In this document: positions 17,278 to 25,062 of the stretch, in pieces
Numbering within the stretch: the stretch's first letter is position 1
Layout of the letters: each line of letters begins with the position of its first letter
NCBI GenBank assembly: GCA_028279345.1
Contig: JANQNY010000071.1
Span: forward strand, 60,203-124,202
DNA from: Geminicoccaceae bacterium
GTDB taxonomy: Bacteria; Pseudomonadota; Alphaproteobacteria; Geminicoccales; Geminicoccaceae
Direction of reading: 5' to 3'
DNA length: 64,000 bases
The notes under the pieces: model-generated
Databases searched by the model: none
Told to the model about the DNA's origin: nothing
What the model saw: the letters and a program-made list of their open reading frames with translations, nothing else
Program-made: the position numbers and the translations under genes

Positions 17278-18026
17278 CGGCGCACCGCGACGCCCAGGTC
17301 CGCGAGCTCGTCCTTGATCGCCCCCACGGTGGTCTCGTCGTCGTGAAAGATGGAGGCGGCCAGCACCGCATCGGCACCCGCAGCGAACGCCTCGGCGAGA
17401 TGCCGCGCGTTGGCGGCCCCGCCCGAGGCAATGACCGGCAGCTGGCTCGCCCGTGCGACGGCGCGCGTCAGCTCCAGATCATAGCCCTCGCGCGTGCCGT
17501 CGCGGTCCCAGCTCGTGAGCAGCACCTCGCCACAGCCGAGGGCTGCCACGTCTTGCGCCCAGGCCACGGCATCGCGCCCAGTGCCCTCGCGACCGCCCTT
17601 GATCAGCACCTCGAACCGCCCCTCGCGCCAGGCCGCGTCGATGGCGACCACCGCGCACTGGCTGCCGAAGCGCGTAGCCACGGCTTCGACCAGCGCCGGA
17701 TCAGCGACAGCGGCGGTGTTCATCGACACCTTGTCGGCGCCGGCATCGAGGAACGCCGCGGCATCTTCAATCCGGCGCACGCCGCCGCCAACGGTAAGTG
17801 GTATCGACAGCCCCTGGCGCACGCGGTCGACCACATCGAGCCCGTGCGCACGCGCCTCGGGTGTCGCCGAGACGTCGAGAATGACGATCTCGTCGGCCCC
17901 TTGCGCTTCATAGAGCCAGGCCCGCTCGGCGGGGTCGCCGGCATCGCGCAAGCCTTGGAACTTGACACCCTTGACGATGCGTCCGTCGGCAACGTCCAGG
18001 CAAGGAATGACCCGCTTGGTCAGCAT
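17274..18026 (-). CDS. hisF: Imidazole glycerol phosphate synthase, cyclase subunit HisF
   Basis: Beta-alpha barrel cyclase subunit, 250 residues, normal length. With HisH it turns PRFAR plus ammonia into imidazole glycerol phosphate and AICAR. The N-terminal PCLDVADGRIVKGVKF carries catalytic Asp11, and VVAIDA carries the second Asp. Both phosphate-binding loops (LTVGGGVRR and VIASGGA) are present. It overlaps hisH by 7 bases upstream and hisA-hisIE by 4 downstream. In many proteobacteria hisA lies between hisH and hisF; here it comes after hisF. Confidence 0.97.
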   Translation of the reverse strand: MLTKRVIPCLDVADGRIVKGVKFQGLRDAGDPAERAWLYEAQGADEIVILDVSATPEARAHGLDVVDRVRQGLSIPLTVGGGVRRIEDAAAFLDAGADKVSMNTAAVADPALVEAVATRFGSQCAVVAIDAAWREGRFEVLIKGGREGTGRDAVAWAQDVAALGCGEVLLTSWDRDGTREGYDLELTRAVARASQLPVIASGGAANARHLAEAFAAGADAVLAASIFHDDETTVGAIKDELADLGVAVRR

Positions 18027-18607
18027 GCGAGCCAGCCTTCCAAGAGACCGCGACCATAGGCGCCGGAGAGCTCCGGATGGAACTGGCAGGTGAGCACGCG
18101 ACCCCGCTCCATCGCGGCGACGAAACGGCCGCCATGCTCGGTGGTAGCGACGGTCCAGCCCGGCGCCGCGACCGCCCGATAGCTGTTGGCGAAATAGGCG
18201 AAACCGGGGCGCAGGAGATGGCCCTCGCCCGCAACCTCGTTCCAGCCGAACTGTGGGATACGAACGTCCCCGACGAACCTTCCTATGGTCGCATCGACGA
18301 TACCGAGGCCTGCAACGCCCGGACTCTCCTCGCTGGCCGCGAACAGGAGCTGGTGACCGACACAGACGGCGAGGGTCGGCCGGTCCGCCACAACCCGGTC
18401 GATCAGCGCTCGGTCGGCACCGCTGGCGCGTAGGCTCGCCATGGCGGCCCCGAACGCACCGACGCCCGGCAGCACCACGTGGTCCGCCGCGGCAATCGCC
18501 TGGGGTTCGTCGGTGATCCTAACGTCGCGACCCAGCCGCGCGAACGCCGCGCGAACCGACGCGAGATTGGCCGTGCCGGTGGGAACGATGACGACCGTCG
18601 CAGTCAC
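18020..18607 (-). CDS. hisH: Imidazole glycerol phosphate synthase, glutaminase subunit HisH
   Basis: Class I glutamine amidotransferase subunit of 195 residues that supplies ammonia to HisF. The nucleophile elbow is LAVCVGHQLLF with the catalytic Cys, and TCQFHPELSG carries the His and Glu of the triad. The VLPGVGAFGAAM oxyanion-side motif is present. The GTG start at 18607 overlaps the hisB stop by 4 bases, and the end overlaps hisF, consistent with coupled synthesis of the two subunits. Confidence 0.96.
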   Translation of the reverse strand: MTATVVIVPTGTANLASVRAAFARLGRDVRITDEPQAIAAADHVVLPGVGAFGAAMASLRASGADRALIDRVVADRPTLAVCVGHQLLFAASEESPGVAGLGIVDATIGRFVGDVRIPQFGWNEVAGEGHLLRPGFAYFANSYRAVAAPGWTVATTEHGGRFVAAMERGRVLTCQFHPELSGAYGRGLLEGWLAC

Positions 18608-19209
18608 ACGAGGAGGCCTTTGGTACTCGGTACGTCCGCGTGGTCGTCCGCAGCGACCGCTTGGCGCAATGCCAACGCCAATGCCTTGAAGGCGGCCTCC
18701 GCGCGGTGATGATCATTCTCGGCCCTGAGCACGTCGACGTGCAGCGCCATGCGCGCCGCTGTCGCGAGCGAAACAAAGACGTGCGTTAGGTTCTCGGTGG
18801 CGACGCTCGCGATCATCTCGCGCCGGAAGCCCAGCTCTATCACCGGCGAGGGGCGACCCGACAGGTCGACGACGGCACGCGCCAGCGCCTCGTCGAGCGG
18901 CGCATAGGCGTAACCGAACCGACGCACGCCTCGGCGCTCACCAAGCGCGATATCCAGCGCTTGGCCCAGCGCCAGCGCGACGTCCTCGCACGTGTGGTGA
19001 TCGTCGACCTCCAAATCGCCCGAGCACCTGAGTTCCACGTCAAAGCGCGCGTGCTTCACGAGCGCCGCGAGCATGTGGTCGAGAAAGCCTAGGCCGGTAT
19101 CGAGCTGGGCGCGGCCCTCGCCGTCGAGCGCGAGCGCCACCTCGATCCGCGTCTCGGCGGTCTCGCGCTCGACGACGGCGGTCCGGGGCTGGAGCGTGTC
19201 CTCGCTCAT
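18604..19209 (-). CDS. hisB: Imidazoleglycerol-phosphate dehydratase
   Basis: Monofunctional HisB dehydratase, 201 residues, converting imidazole glycerol phosphate to imidazole acetol phosphate. It shows the metal-binding LGFLDHMLAALVKHA, the DDHHTCEDVALALGQAL motif and a later DHHRAEAAFKALA repeat of the His motif. It has no phosphatase domain, unlike the enterobacterial bifunctional HisB. The ATG at 19209 has GAGGAGGGAG just upstream. It sits 10 bases after hisG. Confidence 0.96.
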   Translation of the reverse strand: MSEDTLQPRTAVVERETAETRIEVALALDGEGRAQLDTGLGFLDHMLAALVKHARFDVELRCSGDLEVDDHHTCEDVALALGQALDIALGERRGVRRFGYAYAPLDEALARAVVDLSGRPSPVIELGFRREMIASVATENLTHVFVSLATAARMALHVDVLRAENDHHRAEAAFKALALALRQAVAADDHADVPSTKGLLV

Positions 19210-19219
19210 GGCTCCCTCC

Positions 19220-20071
19220 TCAGGGCACGATCTGGGCGAGCTGGAAGACGACGATATCGCTGCCGCCTGCCTCCTTGATCTTCGGAATGAGCCGCGGCAG
19301 GTCGGCGCGCGGCACGGCCGCCTTCACCGCAAACCCCCCGCCGCCGGCGAGCGAGGCCACGGTCGGCTCACCCATGCCCGGGAGCACGGCGACCACGGCT
19401 TCGAGCCTATCGGCCGGCACGTTGGCCTCGATCATCACGCGGCGCCGGGCGTCTAGCACCGAGCGGCAGAGTAACGTGAAGTGTTCGATGGCGCGGCGCT
19501 TCGGTGGGTCTTCAAGGGCACGCGGAGCCGCATAGAGCCGGGTCGAAGAGCGCATCAGCGTCGCCAGGATGTCGAGACCGTTCGCCCGCAGGGTCTCGCC
19601 GGTCGCCGTATTGTCGACCACGCAATCCGCGTCCTCTGGCGGGAACACCTCCGTGGCGCCGTAGGTGCGCACGATGTCGGCATCCAGGCCCTCGGCGGCG
19701 AGCCACGCCGCCGTCAGCGTTGGATACTCGGTCGCGACGCGAAATCGGCCGGCACGCAGATCGAAACTGGGCGAAGCCGCTGCGACGATGCGCACCGGAT
19801 CGAGTTCGGTATCCAAGAGCTCGACCAGGTCGAGGCCGAGTTCCGCGACCCAATCCGCGCCGGCGAAGCCCAGATCGCGCGAACCGTGGTGCAACATCTC
19901 GGCAACGTTCTGCGGCTTCAGGAGCTTCGCGTCGAACCCCTCGAGAGAGATCTGCGGACGGTAGCCGCGTCGACCCAGCGTCAAGCGGATGCCAGCATCA
20001 TGCAGGAGGCGGGCGACCTCCTCCTGCATGCGGCCCTTCGGCAGGCCCAAGCGGATGATCGAAGCGTCCAA
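19220..20071 (-). CDS. hisG: ATP phosphoribosyltransferase, long form
   Basis: First enzyme of histidine synthesis, joining ATP and PRPP. At 283 residues with a C-terminal ACT-like segment (about 205-283) it is the long, self-regulated form, so no HisZ partner is needed. The N-terminal LGLPKGRMQEEV and the PRPP-loop region DCVVDNTATGETL are present. The start is TTG at 20071, with GAGG seven bases upstream. It is the first gene of the histidine operon, 82 bases downstream of the RTX gene on the same strand. I see no attenuator with a His-rich leader peptide. Confidence 0.94.
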   Translation of the reverse strand: MDASIIRLGLPKGRMQEEVARLLHDAGIRLTLGRRGYRPQISLEGFDAKLLKPQNVAEMLHHGSRDLGFAGADWVAELGLDLVELLDTELDPVRIVAAASPSFDLRAGRFRVATEYPTLTAAWLAAEGLDADIVRTYGATEVFPPEDADCVVDNTATGETLRANGLDILATLMRSSTRLYAAPRALEDPPKRRAIEHFTLLCRSVLDARRRVMIEANVPADRLEAVVAVLPGMGEPTVASLAGGGGFAVKAAVPRADLPRLIPKIKEAGGSDIVVFQLAQIVP

Positions 20072-20152
20072 GGCTCGGCCTCGAAGCGGCAGGAACGTCA
20101 GGGACGCCTCGTATAGGCAAGAGGCCGTGCCGGAACAAGGCGCTGTGGGCGC

Positions 20153-23100
20153 TCAGGCGAAGGTGGGCTGCTCCTCGTCGGCCGTCTTGCCGGCAAGCCC
20201 CGAGGCGCCTTCCTCGTGGGTCTGTACGCCTGCCGGCAGGTCGAAGGGCGCAGCTTCCGCAATCACGGCCGCCGGCGGTGGCGCCAGATCCAGCTCCGGT
20301 GCGTCCGGCTCGGCGACCGCCATCGTGGTCGGATCGTCGACGGCCGCCGCGGCGCCACGATCGATCCATCCGTCGAGCACATCGGCGAGCGGCTCGGCCT
20401 GCGAGGCCGCACGCAACTCCTCGGCCAGTGCCGCGACGATGTCGGCGTGGGTGGCGAGCCCGTCGTCTGTTTCAACGTCGAAGCGCGCTTCGCCCGCCTC
20501 GAAGCCGTCGATCCGGACGGCCGTTGCGCCGTCGACGGCGATGACGAGATCGGCGCCATCCATGCCGAAGCGCATCTGATCGGCATCGACGCCGTCGAAG
20601 TCGACGACATTGTCGCCGCCCTCGTCGTAGATCGTGTCGACAGCGCCATCGCTCAGGCCACCGATCTCGTAGCGGTCGCTGCCGGTGCCGCCATGGAGCA
20701 GATCAGCACCCCGACCACCGGCGAGGACGTCGTCGCCCGCACCGCCGTGCAGCTCATCGTCCGCTGCACCGCCGCTGAGCACGTCGTCTCCAGCCCCGCC
20801 GATCAACAGGTCGCGCGCGTTGTCGCCGAGAACGATGTTGTCTTCGTCGCCACCCATAACGATCCGAGCGTAGAGGCCGTCAGCATTCACGGAACCGAGC
20901 TCCACGTGCTGGTAGCTGCTCGGTAGACGGATCGGTTGCGCACCGCCGACGTCGTCGACGAACTCTCTTGGAAGCTCGTCGTCGGTGAGCTTGTAAAACC
21001 TGCTCATGTTGGGGTGGCTGTCGAAGTCAAAGACGCCCCCAGCGGGCAAAACGCTCGCGGGGATGGTGCCGTCCGAACCGAGCACGACATCGGCCGCCGC
21101 AGAACCGGGGGCCACGCTCAACGAGAATGTCTGCGCCACTTCTGCGCCCGCCGCGTCACGCGCGACCACCCGGATCTCGTGGCTGCCGGCCGCAAGCGGG
21201 CTGCCGGAGAGGGTGGCGCCGTCGAAAACAAGCCCGGCCGGCAGGGCCCCGCCCTCGGCACCGGTTGCCGTGAAGACGAGCTCGTCGCCGAAAGCCAGGT
21301 CGGCGTCGGCGAAGCCCGTCGCCACTTCGACAGGCTGCATCGCCTCACCAAACGCCAGCACCTGGCCTTCAATTGCGTCCGCGACGACGGGCGCATCGTT
21401 GGTATTGCCGACGGTGAGTTGGAGCGTGGCGCTCGCCGTGAGGCCGCCCGGATCGGTCGCCTTGACCTCGATCTCGTACGTGCCTGGTGCCGCGTCGCCG
21501 GGCGTGCCGAAGAAAAGCCGGGTCGCTGGATCGAAGCTGAGCCAATCCGGCAGCGGCGCGCCGCCCGCGAGCTTAGCTTCGAAGGCGAGCGTATCGCCAT
21601 CCGGATCGGCGAAGACGCCCTCCGGGAGCTGCCAGGCATAGGCGTCATCCTCAACTGCAGCCGGCACCAGCGGGGCGGCACCAACGGTCGGAGCAGCGTT
21701 CGTCGCATCGACGGTCAACGTGAACGTCGCCTCTGCCTCCGCTCCCTCGCTGTCCCGAGCGACGATTCGGATCTCGTGGCTGCCGGGCGTCTGCGGGCTA
21801 CCCGACAGCGTCCCACCGTCGAAGCTGAGCCCCTCGGGCAGGGCCGCACCGCCAGCACCCGTCGCGGAGAAGGTGAGGCTATCGCCATGCGGCAGATCGG
21901 CGTCGGTGAAGGCGTCAGTCACGTCGATGGGCGCCATCGGTCGACCCACACCGACCTGCTGGTCGGCGATCTCGTCGACAGCGATCGGGTGGTCGTTGAT
22001 GTTGTGGACCTTGAGCGTAACGACCGTCGTCGCCGACAGGCCCCCGGGGTCGGAACCCGCAAGCTCCAACGCGTAGGTGCCGGGTGCGGCGTCGCCGGGC
22101 GTGGCGAGCAGCACGCGCGTCTCCGGATCGAAGCTCATCCAAGCCGGCAGTGGCGCGCCGTCAGCCAGCTTCACCGTAAAGGCGAGAGCGTCGCCGTCCG
22201 GGTCGTCGAAGGTCCCAGCCGGTATCTGCCACGCATAGGGTTGACCCTCGAGCGCCGACGGCGGCGCCGGAACGAATCCGACCTCGGGCGCCTCGTTGAG
22301 GGCTTCGATCGTGAGGCCGAACGACACGTCAGCCTCAGCCCCAGCGCGGTCGGTCGCCCGCACCGTGACGGCAAAGGTCTGATCGGTGCCGAGCGCGGGT
22401 GCCGTTCCAACGATCTTGCCTGTCGCGGCGTCGAAGAAGAGCCCAGTGGGCAGCCCCGACGCGGTAAGTGTGAGCTCGTCGCCATGCGGCAGGTCGATGT
22501 CGTCGAAGAGCATCTCAGGCAGCGTGATGAAGACCTCTGCCCCTTCAGCCACGACCAGATCGGCGAGAACATCGGAGGCGAAGGGCGCGTCGTTCGTGTT
22601 CTCGACGACCAGCGTGAAGCTCTCCCGATCGACGTGGCCCGCCGCGTCCGTAGCGGTCACCTCAATGCCGATCACGCCGATGTCGTCGGTCGCGGGCGTG
22701 CCGGCGAACGTGCCCGTGGCGGGATCGAAGGTGAGCCAGGCCGGGAGGTCGCCACCGCCGACGAGCGTCGCCTTGAGTTCCGCACCTTCGGCCTCGGTGA
22801 AGCGGCCGGTTAGCGTCGCGTTGACGAGCGCCTCGTCCTCGAAGGCGGTGATCGTCGCGGGCGGCGTCGTCAGAAGATCGGCAAGCGGCTCGATGTCGAG
22901 CTCCAGAAAGATGGGCGAGCTCTCTTGCCCGGCGGGATCACGCGCGGCCACGCGGAGCTCGATGCGACCGGCGTCGCGCGCGAACTCGGCTGCATCGGCG
23001 CTCGGCACGATGGTGAGTTCGAAGGTCGCGGGGTCGTAGGCGAGCCAGTTCGGCAGTGGGTCACCGTCCGCCGTTGTCACCAGCAGTGCCAACACGTCGC

Positions 23101-24898
23101 CGTCGGCATCACTGAAGTGGCCGTCGGGCGAGAGATCGAACGTGTCGCCCTCGACCAGGCCGACCGGTGCATCGCTGTAGACGTCGACGACCTCGGGGGC
23201 GACGTTCAGACCCGTCACCTCGAGCGTCACCACCGTGCGCGCCTCAAGCCCTCCCGGATCTGTGGCCCAAAGCGCAACGCGGTACGTACCCGCGTCCGTG
23301 GCTCCGGGCATGCCGCTGAGCGCCTGCGTTCCCGGGTCGAACTCCAGCCACGCCGGCAAAGGCGCGCCGTTCTCGAGCTCGGCGCGCAGCAACAGCACGT
23401 CGCCATCCGGATCGGTGAAGGTCTGCTCGGGCACCTGCCAAAGGAACGCCTCGCCTTCGGCGGCCGCCGGCGGTGTGGGCACCACGTCCGGCTCAGGTGG
23501 CGCGTTCCAGCTCTCCACATCCATCGCGAACGTCGTCGCTGCCTGATGGCCCGCCTTGTCAGTGGCCACCACGCGCACGGTGTAGGAGCCCAGCTCCGCG
23601 TCGGCCATGTCGGCCTCGAAGCGCCCCTGACTAGCGTCGAACGTGAGCCACTTCGGCAGGGGGCTGCCATCGCCGAGCGTCGCTGAGAGCGTCAGCGCAT
23701 CACCGGGATCGTAATCCTCGAAGAGACCGCTGGGCAGGTCGAACACGTTGACCGTGTCCGGGTACCAGCGCGGCAGTGCGGTGGTGACGACCGGCGCCAT
23801 CGCGTTGAGCTCGCGGGTGCCGTCGTCGGCCTCGATCACGTAGCGCGAACCGCCGGGGTCATATTGGTTGAGTGTCGCCAGCGCCACGCCGTTGACCTCC
23901 AGCGTGACCGTGTTCGGCCCGGCAGCCACGGACGTGATGTCGTCGAGATCGGCACCAACGACACGGATCGTGCTGATCCCTTGGCGGTCGAGGATGGTGC
24001 TGTAGGCATCGACGTCGGGATGAATGACATACGTGTCGTCGCCCGCCTCGCCGTGCAGAAAGTTGACCCCGCCGCCATCGGCGACGCCGCCGCGAAGGGT
24101 GTCGTCGCCGGCGCCGCCGACCACCGTGTCGATACCGGCACCGCCGAAGAGCCAGTCGTCGCCGTCACCGCCGGTCAGCGTGTCGTGGCCACGGCCGCCG
24201 CGGAGCCGATCGTCGCCGACGCCACCGTCGATGTCGTCATTGCCCGCGCCACCATCGATATCGTCGTGGCCGCCATTGCCGAAGAGCTTGTCGTCATAGT
24301 CCGAGCCGACCATGCGGTCGTCGCCATCGCCGCCGACCCTGTAGTCCCCGGTCGGCCCCAGGTCCTCGCCTACGGTGAGCTCTGGCTCGGCGGCGATGTC
24401 GAACTCGGGGACGCTTGTCTCCATCGATGAGCTTAGGCTCAAATCGCCCAGCTGAATGGTGCCTCCGTCCTCGGCCAAGACTTGGGGCCCGGCGCCTTCC
24501 GCGAGCTCGACGTCGACGGCCTCCCCCCCGTCGGCGAGGGGCTCCTCGAGCGTGCCGGCTGCAGGGGCCAGACCCGCCTCGAGGTTCGGGGCGGTCGGAA
24601 GCCAGACGTCCTCGGCGCCGGTTTGCACCGCGTCGCCGTTCGCCGGCTTGTCCACCAACGCTTGGGCCGGGGGGACGACGGTCGGATCTGCACCGTCGGC
24701 GGCGAGGTCTTGAGCCTCGCTTGGCTCTATCCAATGTGCCTCGCGCAGCAGGAGAAGACCGATGAAAGCAGCGGTGATCGGCGCGTTGAGCGGTGCGGAA
24801 TCACTGCGATAGCCGGCCCGATCGGCGCGTCGGCCGGCGGCCATCTCTGCAAGAGCCTGGGGGACCGTTGCCGTCGGAATACTCGGCATGGCGCTCAT
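20153..24898 (-). CDS. Large RTX / cadherin-like repeat protein, probably secreted
   Basis: A 1581-residue, very acidic protein. After a Pro/Ala-rich head with one weak hydrophobic stretch (ITAAFIGLLLL) it has a first block of RTX nonapeptides (about residues 185-290, units such as GGAGNDDID and GGDGDDWLF). About nine cadherin/dystroglycan-like beta domains of roughly 100 residues follow (about 375-1270), then a second RTX block (about 1340-1410) and an acidic tail. No N-terminal Sec signal is clear, which fits type I export from a C-terminal signal, calcium-driven folding outside and an adhesin or matrix role. A PrtD-like ABC exporter and HlyD partner lie at 38178-41125. The ATG at 24898 lacks a clear SD, and the ATG at 24889 is an alternative. 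The substrate or binding target is unknown. Confidence 0.85.
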   Translation of the reverse strand: MSAMPSIPTATVPQALAEMAAGRRADRAGYRSDSAPLNAPITAAFIGLLLLREAHWIEPSEAQDLAADGADPTVVPPAQALVDKPANGDAVQTGAEDVWLPTAPNLEAGLAPAAGTLEEPLADGGEAVDVELAEGAGPQVLAEDGGTIQLGDLSLSSSMETSVPEFDIAAEPELTVGEDLGPTGDYRVGGDGDDRMVGSDYDDKLFGNGGHDDIDGGAGNDDIDGGVGDDRLRGGRGHDTLTGGDGDDWLFGGAGIDTVVGGAGDDTLRGGVADGGGVNFLHGEAGDDTYVIHPDVDAYSTILDRQGISTIRVVGADLDDITSVAAGPNTVTLEVNGVALATLNQYDPGGSRYVIEADDGTRELNAMAPVVTTALPRWYPDTVNVFDLPSGLFEDYDPGDALTLSATLGDGSPLPKWLTFDASQGRFEADMADAELGSYTVRVVATDKAGHQAATTFAMDVESWNAPPEPDVVPTPPAAAEGEAFLWQVPEQTFTDPDGDVLLLRAELENGAPLPAWLEFDPGTQALSGMPGATDAGTYRVALWATDPGGLEARTVVTLEVTGLNVAPEVVDVYSDAPVGLVEGDTFDLSPDGHFSDADGDVLALLVTTADGDPLPNWLAYDPATFELTIVPSADAAEFARDAGRIELRVAARDPAGQESSPIFLELDIEPLADLLTTPPATITAFEDEALVNATLTGRFTEAEGAELKATLVGGGDLPAWLTFDPATGTFAGTPATDDIGVIGIEVTATDAAGHVDRESFTLVVENTNDAPFASDVLADLVVAEGAEVFITLPEMLFDDIDLPHGDELTLTASGLPTGLFFDAATGKIVGTAPALGTDQTFAVTVRATDRAGAEADVSFGLTIEALNEAPEVGFVPAPPSALEGQPYAWQIPAGTFDDPDGDALAFTVKLADGAPLPAWMSFDPETRVLLATPGDAAPGTYALELAGSDPGGLSATTVVTLKVHNINDHPIAVDEIADQQVGVGRPMAPIDVTDAFTDADLPHGDSLTFSATGAGGAALPEGLSFDGGTLSGSPQTPGSHEIRIVARDSEGAEAEATFTLTVDATNAAPTVGAAPLVPAAVEDDAYAWQLPEGVFADPDGDTLAFEAKLAGGAPLPDWLSFDPATRLFFGTPGDAAPGTYEIEVKATDPGGLTASATLQLTVGNTNDAPVVADAIEGQVLAFGEAMQPVEVATGFADADLAFGDELVFTATGAEGGALPAGLVFDGATLSGSPLAAGSHEIRVVARDAAGAEVAQTFSLSVAPGSAAADVVLGSDGTIPASVLPAGGVFDFDSHPNMSRFYKLTDDELPREFVDDVGGAQPIRLPSSYQHVELGSVNADGLYARIVMGGDEDNIVLGDNARDLLIGGAGDDVLSGGAADDELHGGAGDDVLAGGRGADLLHGGTGSDRYEIGGLSDGAVDTIYDEGGDNVVDFDGVDADQMRFGMDGADLVIAVDGATAVRIDGFEAGEARFDVETDDGLATHADIVAALAEELRAASQAEPLADVLDGWIDRGAAAAVDDPTTMAVAEPDAPELDLAPPPAAVIAEAAPFDLPAGVQTHEEGASGLAGKTADEEQPTFA
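20660..20865 (-). repeat. C-terminal RTX nonapeptide block
   Basis: Coding repeats of about 27 bases encoding GGxGxDxLx-type units (GGAGDDVLS, GGAADDELH, GGAGDDVLA, GGRGADLLH, GGTGSDRYE). In known RTX proteins such runs form calcium-binding beta rolls. This block lies about 170 residues before the C terminus, the usual place relative to a type I secretion signal. Confidence 0.85.
21100..23770 (-). repeat. About nine tandem cadherin/dystroglycan-like domains
   Basis: A tandem array with a period of about 300 bases (100 residues). Each unit has an acidic calcium-type motif such as FADPDGDTLAF or FTDADLPHGDSL, then a LPxWLSFDPATRxFxGTP-like strand, then a VxATDPGGL-like end. Two unit flavours partly alternate: one begins YAWQ(I/L)P with DPDGD, the other carries DADLPHGD or DIDLPHGD. 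Units 6-9 (about 21100-22320) are the most alike, suggesting recent pairwise duplication. Confidence 0.85.
24040..24340 (-). repeat. N-terminal RTX nonapeptide block
   Basis: A run of roughly ten nonapeptide-type units (GNGGHDDID, GGAGNDDID, GGVGDDRLR, GGRGHDTLT, GGDGDDWLF, GGAGIDTVV, GGAGDDTLR and relatives) near the N terminus of the RTX protein. Having RTX rolls on both sides of the beta-domain array is less common than a single C-terminal block. Confidence 0.85.
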
Positions 24899-24954
24899 CC
24901 ACTGGGGTTGGCTATGCAGGCACAACAAAAACAGTCGCCGGAGTGTCAGAAATT

Positions 24955-24979
24955 AACCTTAGGTTGAAAAGCCTCAACC
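24955..24979. promoter_or_regulatory. Overlapping inverted repeats between divergent genes
   Basis: In the 164-base gap between the divergent RTX and acylase genes there are two overlapping palindromic elements: AACC-TTA-GGTT (24955-24965) and GGTTGA-N6-TCAACC (24962-24979). They share the GGTT half. The spot suits an operator or the promoter region of either gene. No T-tract follows, so a terminator is unlikely. Confidence 0.35.
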
Positions 24980-25062
24980 GCTCCTTTCGACCAACGGCGA
25001 AGAACCCGTACGCTAAGCTCCGACTATCATGTGCAAAGCTGCCTATGCGGTGACAACAAGAC

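Noticed and set aside
20936..22813. A 625-codon plus-strand open frame
   Set aside because: Antisense shadow of the repeat array; its apparent repeats mirror the real repeats on the minus strand.
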